A stretch of 64,000 bases of DNA from Pogona vitticeps. Taxonomy: Eukaryota > Chordata > Lepidosauria > Squamata > Agamidae. A model generated the notes under the pieces. The model searched no databases, had not been told where the DNA came from, and saw only the letters and a program-made list of their open reading frames with translations. Position 1 is the stretch's first letter. Every line of letters begins with the position of its first letter. Shown here one piece after another: positions 12,122 through 22,537 of the stretch. Made by a program: the position numbers and the translations under genes. The stretch covers positions 152,245,428 to 152,309,427 of the forward strand of contig NC_135784.1 in NCBI RefSeq assembly GCF_051106095.1, given 5' to 3'.

Positions 12122-12660
12122 TGTTGTTATGTCCTTTGAAGTCACCACCAACTTATAGTGACCCTTATGCATGAGCAATCTTCAAAATATCCTGTCCTCA
12201 CCTGCTCAGCTCTTGTAAACTGAAGTCTGTGGATTTCTTTAGGGAGTCAATCCATTTCACACTTGGTCTTCTTCTTTCCCTGCCATGTTTCACCTCTCTC
12301 AGCATTATTGTCTTTTCCAGAGAATCCTGCCTTCTCATGGTCTGACCAAAGAAGGACAGCCTCCGTTTGAACATTTTTGTCTCCAGGTTTGATTTGCTCA
12401 AAGACCTACTTGTCTGTCTTTCTGGCATGGCAGTCCAGGATACTGCAGTACAGGGGGTCTCCAAACTATGGCCACGGGCCACATCTGGCCTGCCTTGCCT
12501 TTTTATCTGACCTGGCATGCGGCCGGGCAGGCAGGAGGGCGTGTGTGTGTGTGTGCACGCACATGTCTTCTTTTGACCCTCAGAAATCTGAAACATATAT
12601 GTTGTGGCCCTCACTCTAAAAGTTTGGAGACCCCTGCTGTAGTACAGTGCCTAAGACTCT
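12122..12660 (-). mobile_element. RTE/BovB-like LINE 3' fragment, interrupted by a hAT element
   Basis: On the minus strand the translation contains FFGQTMRRQDSLEKTIMLRE and KWIDSLKKSTDFSLQELS, close to the C-terminal part of BovB-type ORF2. The 3' end (about 12122) carries the CTTTGAAGTCACCACCAAC edge seen in the related copy at 59193. A 186-bp hAT element splits it at 12451. Confidence 0.65.
12451..12636. mobile_element. hAT (Charlie-like) element with 8-bp TSD
   Basis: Starts CAGGGGGTCTCCAAAC and ends GTTTGGAGACCCCTG (inverse). Flanks are CTGCAGTA (12443-12450) and CTGTAGTA (12637-12644), 7 of 8 identical. The interior has no transposase. It is inserted in an older LINE fragment, so it is younger than that LINE. 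Confidence 0.8.
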
Positions 12661-13257
12661 CTCAGGAAAGCCAGGATATGTACAAAGACTGTGAGTGATT
12701 CAGTTATAGACTGGCGCACAATGTTTTGTTTTGTTTAAGGAGAATTTAGGATATGTTGATTTAAAGAGGAGATTATGTGTCTGGTGTCCATTTCAGTCTC
12801 CAAATAAATGTTTTGATTGACAGAAATATAAAGTATCAGTAAATTGTTCTCACCTGCAAGCCATTTATTCCACCCCACCTTTTTGAAATGAAGTGTTTAT
12901 TTGGAATTCTTTTTAAATAGATCTCCTACAGGCCAAAAAGAGGCCATAGCATTTTGATGAACCATTCAGTAAAGATTTGGGTACCAATGACCACAAAGCC
13001 CTTAGGTTGGGGTTTTATGTGTTCATGCACATACATTGAAATGTATTTATTTTCCTCCGGGATTACTCCTAGGGGACTGTTTTTCTCCAAGACCTTCCCC
13101 CTGCATCATTTAGTAAAGTGCTGACATAACCTCTCCTAGGAATCATCGGTAGCTTGGCAGCCCTGTAGCAGCCATAGGAAAAATATGATCTGCATAATTT
13201 AAGTGTATGTGCTGTCGCCTGAAAGATCTGGGATGAAACACGGTAAGATTAGGGTGG
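12661..13257. other. Non-coding, no feature recognised
   Basis: Unique-looking DNA; nothing could be assigned. Confidence 0.4.
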
Positions 13258-13430
13258 TGGTTATTATTATTTTATTTGTCTAATTTATAGGCCACTTTGC
13301 TCCCAATGAGACTCTAAGCAGCTCACAGTATTAAAAAAAAAATTAAAACACAATAAAATGTATATTAAAAACAATTAAAATATAATAAGAATTTAAAAAA
13401 AGTGATTAAAAACATTAAAAACTTTAAAAA
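13258..13430 (-). mobile_element. L2/CR1-type LINE 3' end
   Basis: On the minus strand: GCTGCTTAGAGTCTCATTGG, then AAGTGGCCTATAAATTAGAC and an AAATAA tail. This is the usual 3' end of reptilian L2-type LINEs. The adjoining A-rich stretch to 13430 is probably part of the same 3' region. Confidence 0.5.
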
Positions 13431-13901
13431 TACATGTATTCAGTTAAATGCCAGTATTCAAGGACTTGGTTACAGGTATTAAAAGCCTACCTGAAGTGTG
13501 TTTGTGTTTGTGGGAGGGAGTCCTCAGCTGTGGACGGAAGGATCAAAGGGAAAGGGCCAGCCCCCTTCTGCCACCTGGGAGCAGCCACAAGAGAAGGCCC
13601 TCCCCTTCGAACAGACCTGCGATGGCAGTAGGACTGAGGGGAGGGCCTCCTCTGGTGATCTTAAGGACTTGGAAGGCTCATATTTTGGTAGATACTGTAC
13701 TTCAGATCACCTGGAACTGTATAGGGCTTTCCTAGGTAATAAGCATTTTGAGTTAGTCTGAACGGTATGCTGTGGCTGCCACTCATTTTACAAATTCTTG
13801 TAGCTGGGAAAGAAGCACTAAAATGTATAGGTTAAAAAACATTGGTTTAGTCGAACTTGGCATCAAACAGATCTTTTTTTCGTTAAAGCCAGATCCTGGG
13901 G
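13431..13901. other. Non-coding, GC-richer patch
   Basis: 13500-13680 is G/C-rich and open in all three plus frames (up to 95 codons), with no recognisable domain and no splice or promoter context. Left unassigned. Confidence 0.35.
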
Positions 13902-14031
13902 TTAAATCTAATTGTTAGTTCCAGCCAGAGTTTACCCATTGAAAGAACTGGACTGGCCAATCAGCTCATAGGTCAGCCCCATTGATTGAGTGGTCTAGTT
14001 TAGCTGGAGCTAGCAATTGAATTTAGCTCCA
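13902..14031. mobile_element. Foldback DNA element with ~30-bp inverted ends
   Basis: Left end TTAAATCTAATTGTTAGTTC and the inverse of the right end, TAAATTCAATTGCTAGCTCC, align over about 30 bases with a few mismatches. A further half-copy (AAATCTGTTGTTAGCTACAG) lies at about 14180-14235. Probably a MITE related to family X. Confidence 0.5.
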
Positions 14032-16091
14032 GGTCATTGGGATCCAGAAGTCTCCGCATCTAGGATTTTATAGACTGATGGGGTCATTGGTGACTTGTGA
14101 GGGGACCCAGGGGGTGTTCCCTTAAAAATATGAGGGCGAGACCAGTTCCTACTTGGTTGAAGAGCTATTCCTGCCTAACGCTAAATCTGTTGTTAGCTAC
14201 AGCTAGAGTAGGTGGATGTACTCAATGAAACCATGTGAAGTGCTGCTTGTGTTATATACAAATATGTGTCCCTTCATTTCAGTTCATATTCACATTGGGG
14301 CTAATATTACATGCACTGTATACTTTGATCCTAAGAGAAAGCTAGAAAGGGAGCTATTGTTAGCCTTCATGCCAAACTAACCTCTTTTTAATATGAACTG
14401 CAGGACATTTTTTTTAACTGATGACTTTCCGGCAAAAACCTAGTTAAGGGTTTGTATGTGCCAAACAATGGCCACCAAAACAGTCATGTCTGGCTTTGTC
14501 TTGGGCTCTGCTTGATTTTTAATGCTTCTCTTGATCCCCAAGGAAATGTGACATTCTCTTTGCTTTACTACCCCACTGCTACTGCATGGTGAATGCTGCT
14601 ACCATTTCGGCAAGAAACATTATCCCTTCTCCTCTTCCTGCAACCTCCACCCCATGTAAAGGCTTGGAATTATGTGTCCAAAGTGAGTGTTTACTGGAAG
14701 ACCTCTGGTCCTTTGTCTTCATTTGCTCCCCCACCCCCAGCCCCCTGCTCCTCCTGCTGAATGCCTTCTTTTTATTTATCTATTTATTTATCTGTTTGAT
14801 GGGAGGGTATGGCTGGGTGATGGGAGGGGTGGGGTGGTGGCGGCGGGAGAGGACTCCCTCTGTCTGTGAACATTCACTTATTGTGGCACTTTAATATAAT
14901 GGTGAGTAAATGAAGGCAGGATGTCAGAGAAAGCCCAGTTAAACCTGCCATTTAAATCCTCTTGTGTAAGTTTGATATCCAAAGTGGAAGGACAAATGCC
15001 ATATAAGTCAATTAAAGCATTAGGTAATCTAATTGTACTGTGGCCACAAAGTGGCTTAAAGGCTGAATGGCAACTCTCCCTGCCCCCCACTTCAGCATCT
15101 TCCCTCGAGGCCTTTGTGAATGAGTATAGAGGAGGAGGGACACTGTTGGAAATGGGGGGGGGCGGGGGCGGGTGGGAGAAGAGGCAATACACATACACAG
15201 AAAACACACCCAGACAATAGAAATGGAAAGAGCTGCAGTGGAAAATCTCAGGATTGTGGCCACAAAGCCCTGGGCTCCCTGCAAGAAGCATTCTTCCTGT
15301 ATAATGTGTTAAGTGTTCTTGTGTGCCCCCCACCACCACCACCACAATCCTCTCCCTCTGCCTCTCCTGTCACTCCCCCCCCCAACTCTTTTCTTCGCTC
15401 TCTTTTTCCCCTGGAGTCTCTGGGTTTTGGAATTTGCTTAGTCCCTCAGCAAGGCTCCTGAAATGTCTTTGCTCATTAGATCAGAAGGATGGGAAAGCCA
15501 CGGGCAGAGGTAAAAAAAACAGCCCAACACAATTAAAGTTACTTAAGTCCGAGGGCTGGTGATGTGCTGTTAGCATTCCTCCAGCTCTGCCCTTGATTGC
15601 TTCATTGTGTGCATTCCTCTGCCTGCTTGCGCTGGAGCAGCTGAGCCCAAAGGAAGGAAAGGGAAGAAGAGGAGGAGGGAGAAGGGGGGTGGCGGCAGGG
15701 GTGGGGGCTTGCGAGTTTCAAATGGCATGGCTGGCCTCAGTGTAATAAGAGGTACAGAATTAGAAAAACCCATCCCCCACTCCTTATGAAAGCGCACCAG
15801 TGCAGGATCAAGTAGCTGTGTCTCTTAATGTTATTTATTCATATTTATCCTCCTGTTTATTTGATTTGACTTGTATTATGCTCCTCCTTCCCAGAAGCAG
15901 GATATGCAGTGGTTTACCACAAAATTAAAGCAGGCACAGAAAAAGCAAGATGGAAATATGTTAAACAAATTACATTTTAAAAACTATTGCATTAAGAGAG
16001 ATTTTAAAGTATATTTTTTATTAAAAGTATGGTACCCTGTCTGTTGGTCAGTAATCAGAAGGCAACCATGTTAGCTGATAAGGCTGCTGTA
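14032..16091. other. Non-coding; possible regulatory or 5' region upstream of FIGNL2
   Basis: 14900-15060 and 15440-15620 are complex, non-repetitive blocks that could be conserved non-coding DNA. 15640-15715 is purine- and GC-rich. The non-coding 5' exon expected for FIGNL2 must lie somewhere upstream of 20.36 kb, but I cannot place it from sequence alone. Confidence 0.3.
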
Positions 16092-16904
16092 TACCGTATT
16101 TTTTTGCTCCATAAGATGCACCGGACCTTAAGACTCACATAATTTTTAGAGGAGGAAAACAGGGAAAATATATTCTGAACCAAATAGTGTAATAAAATAT
16201 TTAATAAACTATAACAGAATAACATTTGAACCACGTAAAGTGAACAGCAGTCAACAGTGGCATTAAGAACCATTACCACTGTCATTAACAAATGGAGAGA
16301 CTTAAAGCTTTGTGTACTCTAGTTTATGTACCATAAATTTGTGTACCATAAATTTAATTCAAGTACATATAGACCATTATCAGCCAGTGATAAGACCTAT
16401 ACCACGCTAACTATATTTTACATTTCCTTTATCCACCTCCTCCCCATGCTTATAGAAATGTCTCAATGACAGATGAGACTGTTGTGCAACTCTGTCCTTC
16501 TACAGCTCAAGCCTATATTAAGTTAGAAATGGTTTGTCTGATTTGGCACTGCATTGAGAGGTCCCTTTTAGTTGTGTGGGGGATAAATAGTGGAATTAAA
16601 CTATTTAACAGCTGGTTTTCCATATTTACTTTAGGTTATGCAAAAGAACAGCAACACAAAGCTTAACCCATTCACCAGCAGTAGCACATGCTCAGCATAA
16701 GACCAAATCTTGGGTTTCTGACATAATTGAACATTTATAGCATGCAAGGCACAACAGCCATGAACAATGTTCTTGACGAGCCAAAGAAACTGAATACAAA
16801 CTATAGTAGCTGAAATCAGGAAGCAGGTACTGTAATCCAGTTAGAAGTCATGAAGCACAGTTAGTTTCTTTGCTGCAACACCCTTTGGAAATACATTCTT
16901 TATT

Positions 16905-17806
16905 AGATGCCCAGAATTAGTTGAAAAGTTTGCAAGTCGAATCCAAATTTCTCATAAGAATGCATTGAAAATTAATTAATGCATTCTTATGGGAAAAAAA
17001 GGTTATAAACTTTTAAAAAATTAAAAGAAAGTCACTTACCAGGTACTGTAGACTGAGCCCAGCTCTTCACAGTGCCTTGGTAGACCCCAGAACAGTCAAA
17101 AAAGAGCCCCAAACAGCTAAAAGCCAGCAGGGAGCCGGCAGCCATTTTGTGCTCTTCTCTGCTCCTGCCCCCTCCCCTCTCCCCACCTAACAGCTGATCG
17201 GCGCTGGTCTGAAAGGCTTCCCAGGCAAGCAGGTTTCAACTCAAATGGAGCACCTTTTCACCCAAGCACGGTTTAACCCAAAACAAGCAGCTTTTAAACT
17301 AAATTTTACATTTTAAAATGACAACACCAGGCAATCCCAGGTCTCTCTCCTAGCTCTCTAACTGCTTGGACTAGCAAGGAAGCAGACAAGCAGCCTCTTC
17401 ACTAACTCAAAGTTTGAATTTCCCCGCTTTCCCTGCCTTCCCCGCATATTAGGTATGCTAATATCTGTGCACTGGAGGATTGTGGGAGGAACATTCCAGC
17501 CCCTGATGGGGGTCCTGTGGGGCACCCCAAAACACTGAGTCGGTCTCTTGGCCTCTTTCGGGACCGGGGCTGTGCAGCCCTGCTCTGATCAGGAGGTGCA
17601 GCCAGGGTGTCACCATGCCTTTTGGGGGATAGGGCACAGAAAGGGGAAGAATTTTCAGGGGCCATTCTATCTCATACCTGGCAGGGGAAATACCATTATC
17701 ATAAAAGTGGTTTTCCCAGGGTAAGGCTCATCTATTGCACTTTGGATGTGCTGACCCCTGTGATTTCCCCAAATGTGGGAAAATCAACTGTCTAAGTGGG
17801 GGACTG
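16905..17806. mobile_element. Tigger-like element, approximate limits
   Basis: The right end is CTAAGTGGGGGACTG followed by TA (17807-17808), the inverse of a CAGTCCCCCACTTAG terminus. The left part shares GCAAGTCGAATCCAAATT and AATGCATTGAAAA-type blocks with the Tigger MITE at 740. The left terminus is eroded, so its position is uncertain. Confidence 0.45.
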
Positions 17807-18048
17807 TATCATTTCCCTTGGTCTTTCTAGAATCACCCTTTGGTCCTTGGCTGTTTTCACTGCCTGCTGCCATAGGCCTGTTGGCCTTGCTGGTTTTCCA
17901 GGTGGGCTGCAGGAAGCAGATCCTGGTAAGCTAGCAGTGCAGAATGGTGAGGTCCAAACAGCAAGCAGTCTCTGGTGCCAGTTCAGAGACCTCCCAGCAT
18001 GGCAGTGGGAGGCTTCTGGGTGGTGGTAGCTGAACCCCCTTTTTTTAA

Positions 18049-18131
18049 CTGTATTTACTCCATAAGATGCACATACTTTCTCTCCCTCTATTTGGGGGGG
18101 GAAAGTGCATCTTATGGAGCGAAAAATGTGG
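18049..18131. repeat. Compact foldback of transposon ends
   Basis: CTCCATAAGATGCACA at the left and TGCATCTTATGGAG at the right form an inverted repeat of about 26 bases around a loop that includes a G run. It is either an 83-bp MITE or the terminal hairpin of the larger element. Confidence 0.65.
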
Positions 18132-18185
18132 TACTTTCAAGCCAACCCTGTAAATCAGGTAAACACGTGACTGTTTTGAAGTATA

Positions 18186-18519
18186 AAGGTTCCCCTTGAC
18201 ATTTAGTCCCATCGTGTCTGACTCTAGGGCGCAGTGTTCAGTGTTCATCCCCGTCTCCAAGCCATAGAGCTAGCATTTGTCTGTAGACAGTTTCCATGGT
18301 CACGTGGCCAGTGCGACTAGACACGGAATGCCATTATGTTCCCACCGTGGTGGTACCCATTTATCTACTCACATTTACATGCTTTTGAACTGCTAGGTTG
18401 GCAGGAGCTGGGACAAGCGACGGGAGCTCACTCCGTCGCATGGATTCGATCTTACGACGGCTGGTCTTCTGACCTTGCAACACAGAGGCTTCTGCGGTTT
18501 AACCCACAGCGCCACCACA
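18186..18519 (-). mobile_element. Sauria-type SINE with 12-bp TSD
   Basis: Near full length on the minus strand, from the head (CGCTGTGGGTTAAACCGCAG, plus-strand 18500-18519) to the BovB-like tail at 18186. Flanked by TTTTGAAGTATA (18174-18185) and TTTTGAAGCATA (18520-18531), one mismatch. Confidence 0.9.
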
Positions 18520-18689
18520 TTTTGAAGCATAGCCATTAGCTAATTGCACACAGCTGTTAACAGGCTTCGACTTCTACGTATATAACACAATGCATCTGCT
18601 TCATTCCCTTTCTGGCTCAAAGCTAGAGTTACACTTCGTTCTTTTAAAAATAACAGAGGTTCACTCTTAATGTGCTAAACTTGACAGAG

Positions 18690-19215
18690 AACATTCCCGT
18701 CAGAGCACATTTACATAGTGGCCATGATGATCCATGCTCTGGGAGACTCCTAATTAGATTACTGCAATGTGTTGTGCATGGGGCTACCCCTGAAGATGGT
18801 TCAGAGGCTTCAGTTAGTATTGAACACAGATACTGTATCAGCATGCTGTCTGGTACAGCCCCATTTGCACCCTGCAGTGCCGATTTTGAAGGAACATGAC
18901 TGGCCAGCTGTTCTCTTCCAGGCCCTTTTAAAGATCCTGGTTCTTATTTCTAGGGCCCTAAAGGGCTTGGGATCCAAATATTCAAAGAGGTACTTCCCCC
19001 CATATCAGCCTGTCTATTCCATAACATACTGTATTCTGCTGAGACCATTCTTCCTGAAAATCCTTCCTCCGAGGTATGATGATCATGTACAAGGGAGAGG
19101 GCCCTGATGAGTGGCACCTCCATGCTGCCCCTGAAAAGGGTCTCACCTTGTGCTGGTGCTGCATTAGCACCCAACAAAATCTATTTACTGAGGCTTTTAA
19201 TAGATAGTTTGACTG
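18690..19215 (+). mobile_element. L2-type LINE ORF2 C-terminal fragment and 3' region
   Basis: Plus-strand frames read LLIRLLQCVVHG / MLCMGLPLKMVQRLQLV and HDWPAVLFQALLKILV...ALKGLGSKY, matching the conserved C-terminal pattern of L2 ORF2 (DYCNAL.GLP....RLQ.VQN, HWLPV..RI.FKILLL..KAL.G.AP.Y). Frames shift between blocks, so it is a dead fragment. Confidence 0.7.
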
Positions 19216-19984
19216 GGCAAGTTTTTTTTTTAAAAAAAAGTTGCATCTCCTTAGTTGTTTTTTTAATTTGTACTGTACTTCACTCTAGCACATCACCCTG
19301 AAATTTCATGAGTCACACACTCTAGAAATGTTTTAAATTAATTATCATGTTTATTAGGTGTGTTTGGAGGATTGCTATAATAGGGCTTGGAGTTCCTTGG
19401 CTTCCATACTTTCATTCATGAAGCTCACGTGTGGCCTTAGTTAAGTCGCTAACTCCCAACCTAATTCACTTTGCACAGTGGTTGTGTGGGTAGACAAAGA
19501 AATATCAGTATTTTTCACATGAGTAATCTACCATAATAAAAGGGAATGTGTGTCTTTTTGCCTGTCAGTCTCTCAGAGCAATAACTCCCAAGACCAAAAA
19601 AAAAAACCCACACAAAAAAAACCTAGACACTTCAAACTTGGCATGCATAGTAAGCTGAACCTGGGCAATGGCCCCTGGGACTTATTCTTTATTATTATTA
19701 TGTATTTGAGGCCTGCAGTACCATCATGAAATGGCAGGTGTCTCTAATCTGTGAATAAGTTTGCCGTTTGTATAGTTTTAAGCTAAGAGGAGCAGTCTGG
19801 AAGATACATCTACTCTGAGGCAGCTCCTGCTCATGGGAACACATGTAGATGTAGGTAGAATAAGCCATGGCCATGCTTGAACCTAGGAGCTCCAGTGGTT
19901 GTGGCTTCATTAAACAGGGCAGGCACAGTGTGTCCAGCTGTGACCGCTGCATAAGTTTGTTTGATGGCTTTTGTGTATCAAATT
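19216..19984. other. Non-coding; one unresolved repeat
   Basis: 19535-19700 (AATAAAAGGGAATGTGTGTC, then TTCAAACTTGGCATGCA) looks like an interspersed repeat of unknown class. The rest is unassigned. Confidence 0.35.
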
Positions 19985-20240
19985 AGAAGCTGAAAACTGT
20001 TTGGTTTCTAAAGAAGCGATTCAGGCTAACTTTGTGTCTGGGAAATCATAATTGCATATGAAGCTCATGTTTATCTCCGGAAGACAAAACAACCCGATCT
20101 GAAAGCTATGGGAGGTGTGAAAAGCTTCTGCTGTGCTAATCAGATGTTTTCAACACTTAAGCAATTCCCTTTTCTAATCGAAGGCAGTTTGTAGCATACA
20201 GTTTGGCTCTCAGAGCATTTCCTAAAGATGTGAGGCAAGG
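19985..20240. promoter_or_regulatory. Candidate cis-regulatory block just upstream of FIGNL2 coding exon
   Basis: A complex, repeat-free stretch with clustered A/T-core motifs (CATAATTGCATATG, GTGCTAATCAGATG, TTTATCTCCGG) in the intron just before the coding exon. Motif density is the only support. No conservation data are available. Confidence 0.25.
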
Positions 20241-20345
20241 GTCCTTTTGTTAGTGGTACTGTAGATGATAAGGAAATACACAGGTGCACACACAGAGGCT
20301 TACACAGTGGCATTTCGTTACTGGAGAAGAGTCTAATCCTGGTTT

Positions 20346-20371
20346 TCTTTCTTCCTCCAGCTCTGTCAAAG
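20346..20371 (+). promoter_or_regulatory. FIGNL2: 3' splice site and short 5' UTR of FIGNL2 coding exon
   Basis: A pyrimidine tract TTCTTTCTTCCTCCAG ends at 20360, a strong acceptor. Eleven bases of exon (CTCTGTCAAAG) precede the ATG. This fits the family layout of a non-coding 5' exon spliced to one exon holding all of the coding sequence. Confidence 0.8.
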
Positions 20372-22537
20372 ATGCACTGGACACCAGAGCATGCTCAGCC
20401 CCTGAATCAGTGGCCGGAGCAGCACCTTGATGTCTCCTCCACTACCTCCTCGCCTGCCCACAAATCTGACCTCTACCACAACAGCCGGCAGCGCTTCAAC
20501 TATGCCTGGGCCAATGATGACATTTCTGCCCTGACCGCTTCCAACCTGCTGAAGAGGTATGCTGAGAAGTACTCTGGAGTATTGGACTCCCCTTATGACA
20601 GGCCATCAGCGCTCAACACCTATGGGGATGGTGTTTTTGGGCCCCTCAACGGTCAGAAGGGAGAGATGGAGCCTTGGTCGATGGCACACAGCTCAGAAGG
20701 GGCCTACCCGCTGACTCCGATCCATGACGGATTGCCTGGCTCCAAGGGGATTGTCCCTCCTGCGGTCACCCCAGGGAACAGCCTTGGCACCTCCCCCGTG
20801 ATCTCCAGTAATATCTCTGACTCCATTTACCCCAGTAACACTTGTGGGGGACCTGCTGCTTCTGGCAGTCTTGGGACATCTCAGGAATACCCTTCAGGCT
20901 ACAGTGGGGCCTATTTGCCATCAGGCTACTGCAGCCAGCCTGCTTCAGCGCTTCCACCTCCACACCCATCTACCTTGCATAGCTCAGGCCTCCTACAGCC
21001 TAGCCATCCTTCCACCGCCCTTGTCCCTGGCTATAGCTCCACAGGACCAATGTACAACTATGCCTCAGGCAGCTACCCACCCCAGCCCGGTTATGCCACC
21101 ATCCACCCGCCCCACCCATCCGCCTCGTATTTGCCCTCAGGCATTGCGGCCCCCACCCCCATTCCTCCTTCCTCTCGTCCCCCTGTGGTCCCTGGGTATA
21201 CCTACCAAAGCCCCCTCACGGTGCCGTCCCTCAGTAATGAGTCGGGGAGTTCCCTGAAACGAAAGGTCTTCGACATCACGGGTGGTGGTGAGGATGAGAG
21301 CGAAGGCCGATATCGCAAATACAGCTATGAGCAACCAAAGTCTCCGTATCAGCTATCCGACAGCGGTGAATGTAGAGGGAATGGATTCAACCGAAGCTCG
21401 GAGGTGCCTTTCAAAGGTGGGAAAAGGCCAGCAGGAGCAGGTGTCACGGCAGCGGCAGCAGTGGCATCCGAGGAGCCCCTTGGGAAATACGCCAGCCAGC
21501 CCATGAAAGGACTGGTTTCTCCAGCTTACAATGTTGGTGAAGCCCCTCTGAGGCCGAGTGAAAACTTTGAGAAGTTCACCCCTCCGGCTGCCAATGGTGA
21601 GCATGAGGGGGAGTCCTTTGCTCTGAGGATGCCGCCCAAAGCTCCAGCATTTGGTAGTGACAGCAGCAACCAGGCGGTAGAAGAGCAGCTGAAAACCATG
21701 GACCCTTTTATTTTGGAACTGGTGAACAACAAGATCATTGACTGTAGTCCTCCAGTGCAGTGGACAGACATTGCAGGGCAGGTTTCTGTCAAAGCTGCCA
21801 TTGAAGAAGAGCTGGTATGGCCTATCCTAAGGCCAGGTGCTTACACCGGGGCAAGCCGACCACCCAAAACCATCCTTCTGTTTGGACCCCGTGGTGTAGG
21901 GAAGACGCTGTTGAGCCGGTGCATTTCTACTCAGCTGGGATCCACCCTGCTGAAGCTCAGTGGCACAACCTTGGTCTCCAAGTGGAAGGCTGAAGCTGAG
22001 AAGATCTTACAGGCAATGTTTTTTGTGTCCAACTGCCGGCAGCCAGCTGTTATCCTCCTCACTGATGTGGAATCTTTTCTAGAGGACACTGCCATCCTGA
22101 AGTCCCAGCTCCTCTCCTACCTGGATAACCTTGCTACCTCAGGCGAGCAGAATGTGGTTGTCATAGCAACCACAACCAGGCCTGGCAACCTGGACGAAGC
22201 CACACAGAGAAGATTTGCCAGGCGCTTCTACGTCTCTCCACCAGATAGTGTTGCCAGGCGGCAGATCCTGCACCATGCTTTAGCCCAGCAAAACTACTGT
22301 CTCAGCGAGAGAGAGATGGCCTCCATTGTACAACTCACAAAGAGCTACTCCGGCAGCGAGCTCATTCAGCTTTGTCAGCAGGCTGGGGCCAATAAGCTGC
22401 ACAGTCTCCCAGGACAGCTTCAACCCACCTCATACAAAGATTTTGAAAGCGTTTTCTGCAAGATTCATCCCACCGTCTCTCAGAAGGAGCTGGACTTGTA
22501 TGCTGAGTGGGATAAAATGTATGGGTCCCGACATTAG
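20372..22537 (+). CDS. FIGNL2: Fidgetin-like protein 2 (AAA ATPase family)
   Basis: A 721-residue protein of the fidgetin branch of AAA ATPases, known as microtubule-severing or microtubule-regulating proteins acting in the cytoplasm at the cell cortex. Seen: a conserved N-terminus MHWTPEHAQPLNQWPEQHLD and ISALTASNLLKRYAEKYSGV; a long low-complexity Pro/Ser/Tyr/Gly linker (about 75-290); a basic LKRKV and RYRKYSYE segment (295-320); then a C-terminal AAA module. Walker A is GPRGVGKT (505-512). The Walker B position reads ILLTDVES (562-568), with Val where most AAA ATPases have the catalytic Glu. The sensor-1 region is ATTTRP (599-604), followed by RRFARRFY (613-620). The C-terminal fidgetin/Vps4-type helix region is YKDFESVF...KELDLYAEWDKMYGSRH. 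The ATG follows a splice acceptor by 11 bases and the start matches the family. The human protein is somewhat shorter, mostly in the linker (recall). The frame is intact; the antisense frames here are shadows. Identification is near certain; enzymatic activity is not proven by sequence. Confidence 0.97.
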   Translation: MHWTPEHAQPLNQWPEQHLDVSSTTSSPAHKSDLYHNSRQRFNYAWANDDISALTASNLLKRYAEKYSGVLDSPYDRPSALNTYGDGVFGPLNGQKGEMEPWSMAHSSEGAYPLTPIHDGLPGSKGIVPPAVTPGNSLGTSPVISSNISDSIYPSNTCGGPAASGSLGTSQEYPSGYSGAYLPSGYCSQPASALPPPHPSTLHSSGLLQPSHPSTALVPGYSSTGPMYNYASGSYPPQPGYATIHPPHPSASYLPSGIAAPTPIPPSSRPPVVPGYTYQSPLTVPSLSNESGSSLKRKVFDITGGGEDESEGRYRKYSYEQPKSPYQLSDSGECRGNGFNRSSEVPFKGGKRPAGAGVTAAAAVASEEPLGKYASQPMKGLVSPAYNVGEAPLRPSENFEKFTPPAANGEHEGESFALRMPPKAPAFGSDSSNQAVEEQLKTMDPFILELVNNKIIDCSPPVQWTDIAGQVSVKAAIEEELVWPILRPGAYTGASRPPKTILLFGPRGVGKTLLSRCISTQLGSTLLKLSGTTLVSKWKAEAEKILQAMFFVSNCRQPAVILLTDVESFLEDTAILKSQLLSYLDNLATSGEQNVVVIATTTRPGNLDEATQRRFARRFYVSPPDSVARRQILHHALAQQNYCLSEREMASIVQLTKSYSGSELIQLCQQAGANKLHSLPGQLQPTSYKDFESVFCKIHPTVSQKELDLYAEWDKMYGSRH

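Larger units (their letters stand above)
16094..18131. mobile_element. Mariner-type non-autonomous element, interrupted
   Basis: The left end (TA then CCGTATTTTTTTGCTCCATA, 16092 onward) and right end (TATGGAGCGAAAAATGTGG then TA, ending 18131) are inverse copies. The left end is followed by a repeated ATAAGATGCACC / TTAAGACTCACA pattern. A second inward-facing end copy sits at 18049. The interior carries a nested Tigger-like element. Treating the two ends as one 2-kb element is an inference; they may be two separate insertions. Confidence 0.5.

Noticed and set aside
14900-15060. Possible non-coding FIGNL2 5' exon ending at AATG|GTGAGT (14901)
   Set aside because: The donor-like string alone is not enough; no promoter or exon start could be shown.
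19535-19700. Possible Helitron-like repeat (AATAAAAGGGAATGTGTGTC start)
   Set aside because: No 3' hairpin and CTRR end could be located, so the class cannot be supported.
20766-21801. Several 60-140 codon frames overlapping FIGNL2 in other frames and on the minus strand
   Set aside because: Shadows of a GC-rich, Pro/Ser-rich coding exon; no domains and no separate gene signals.
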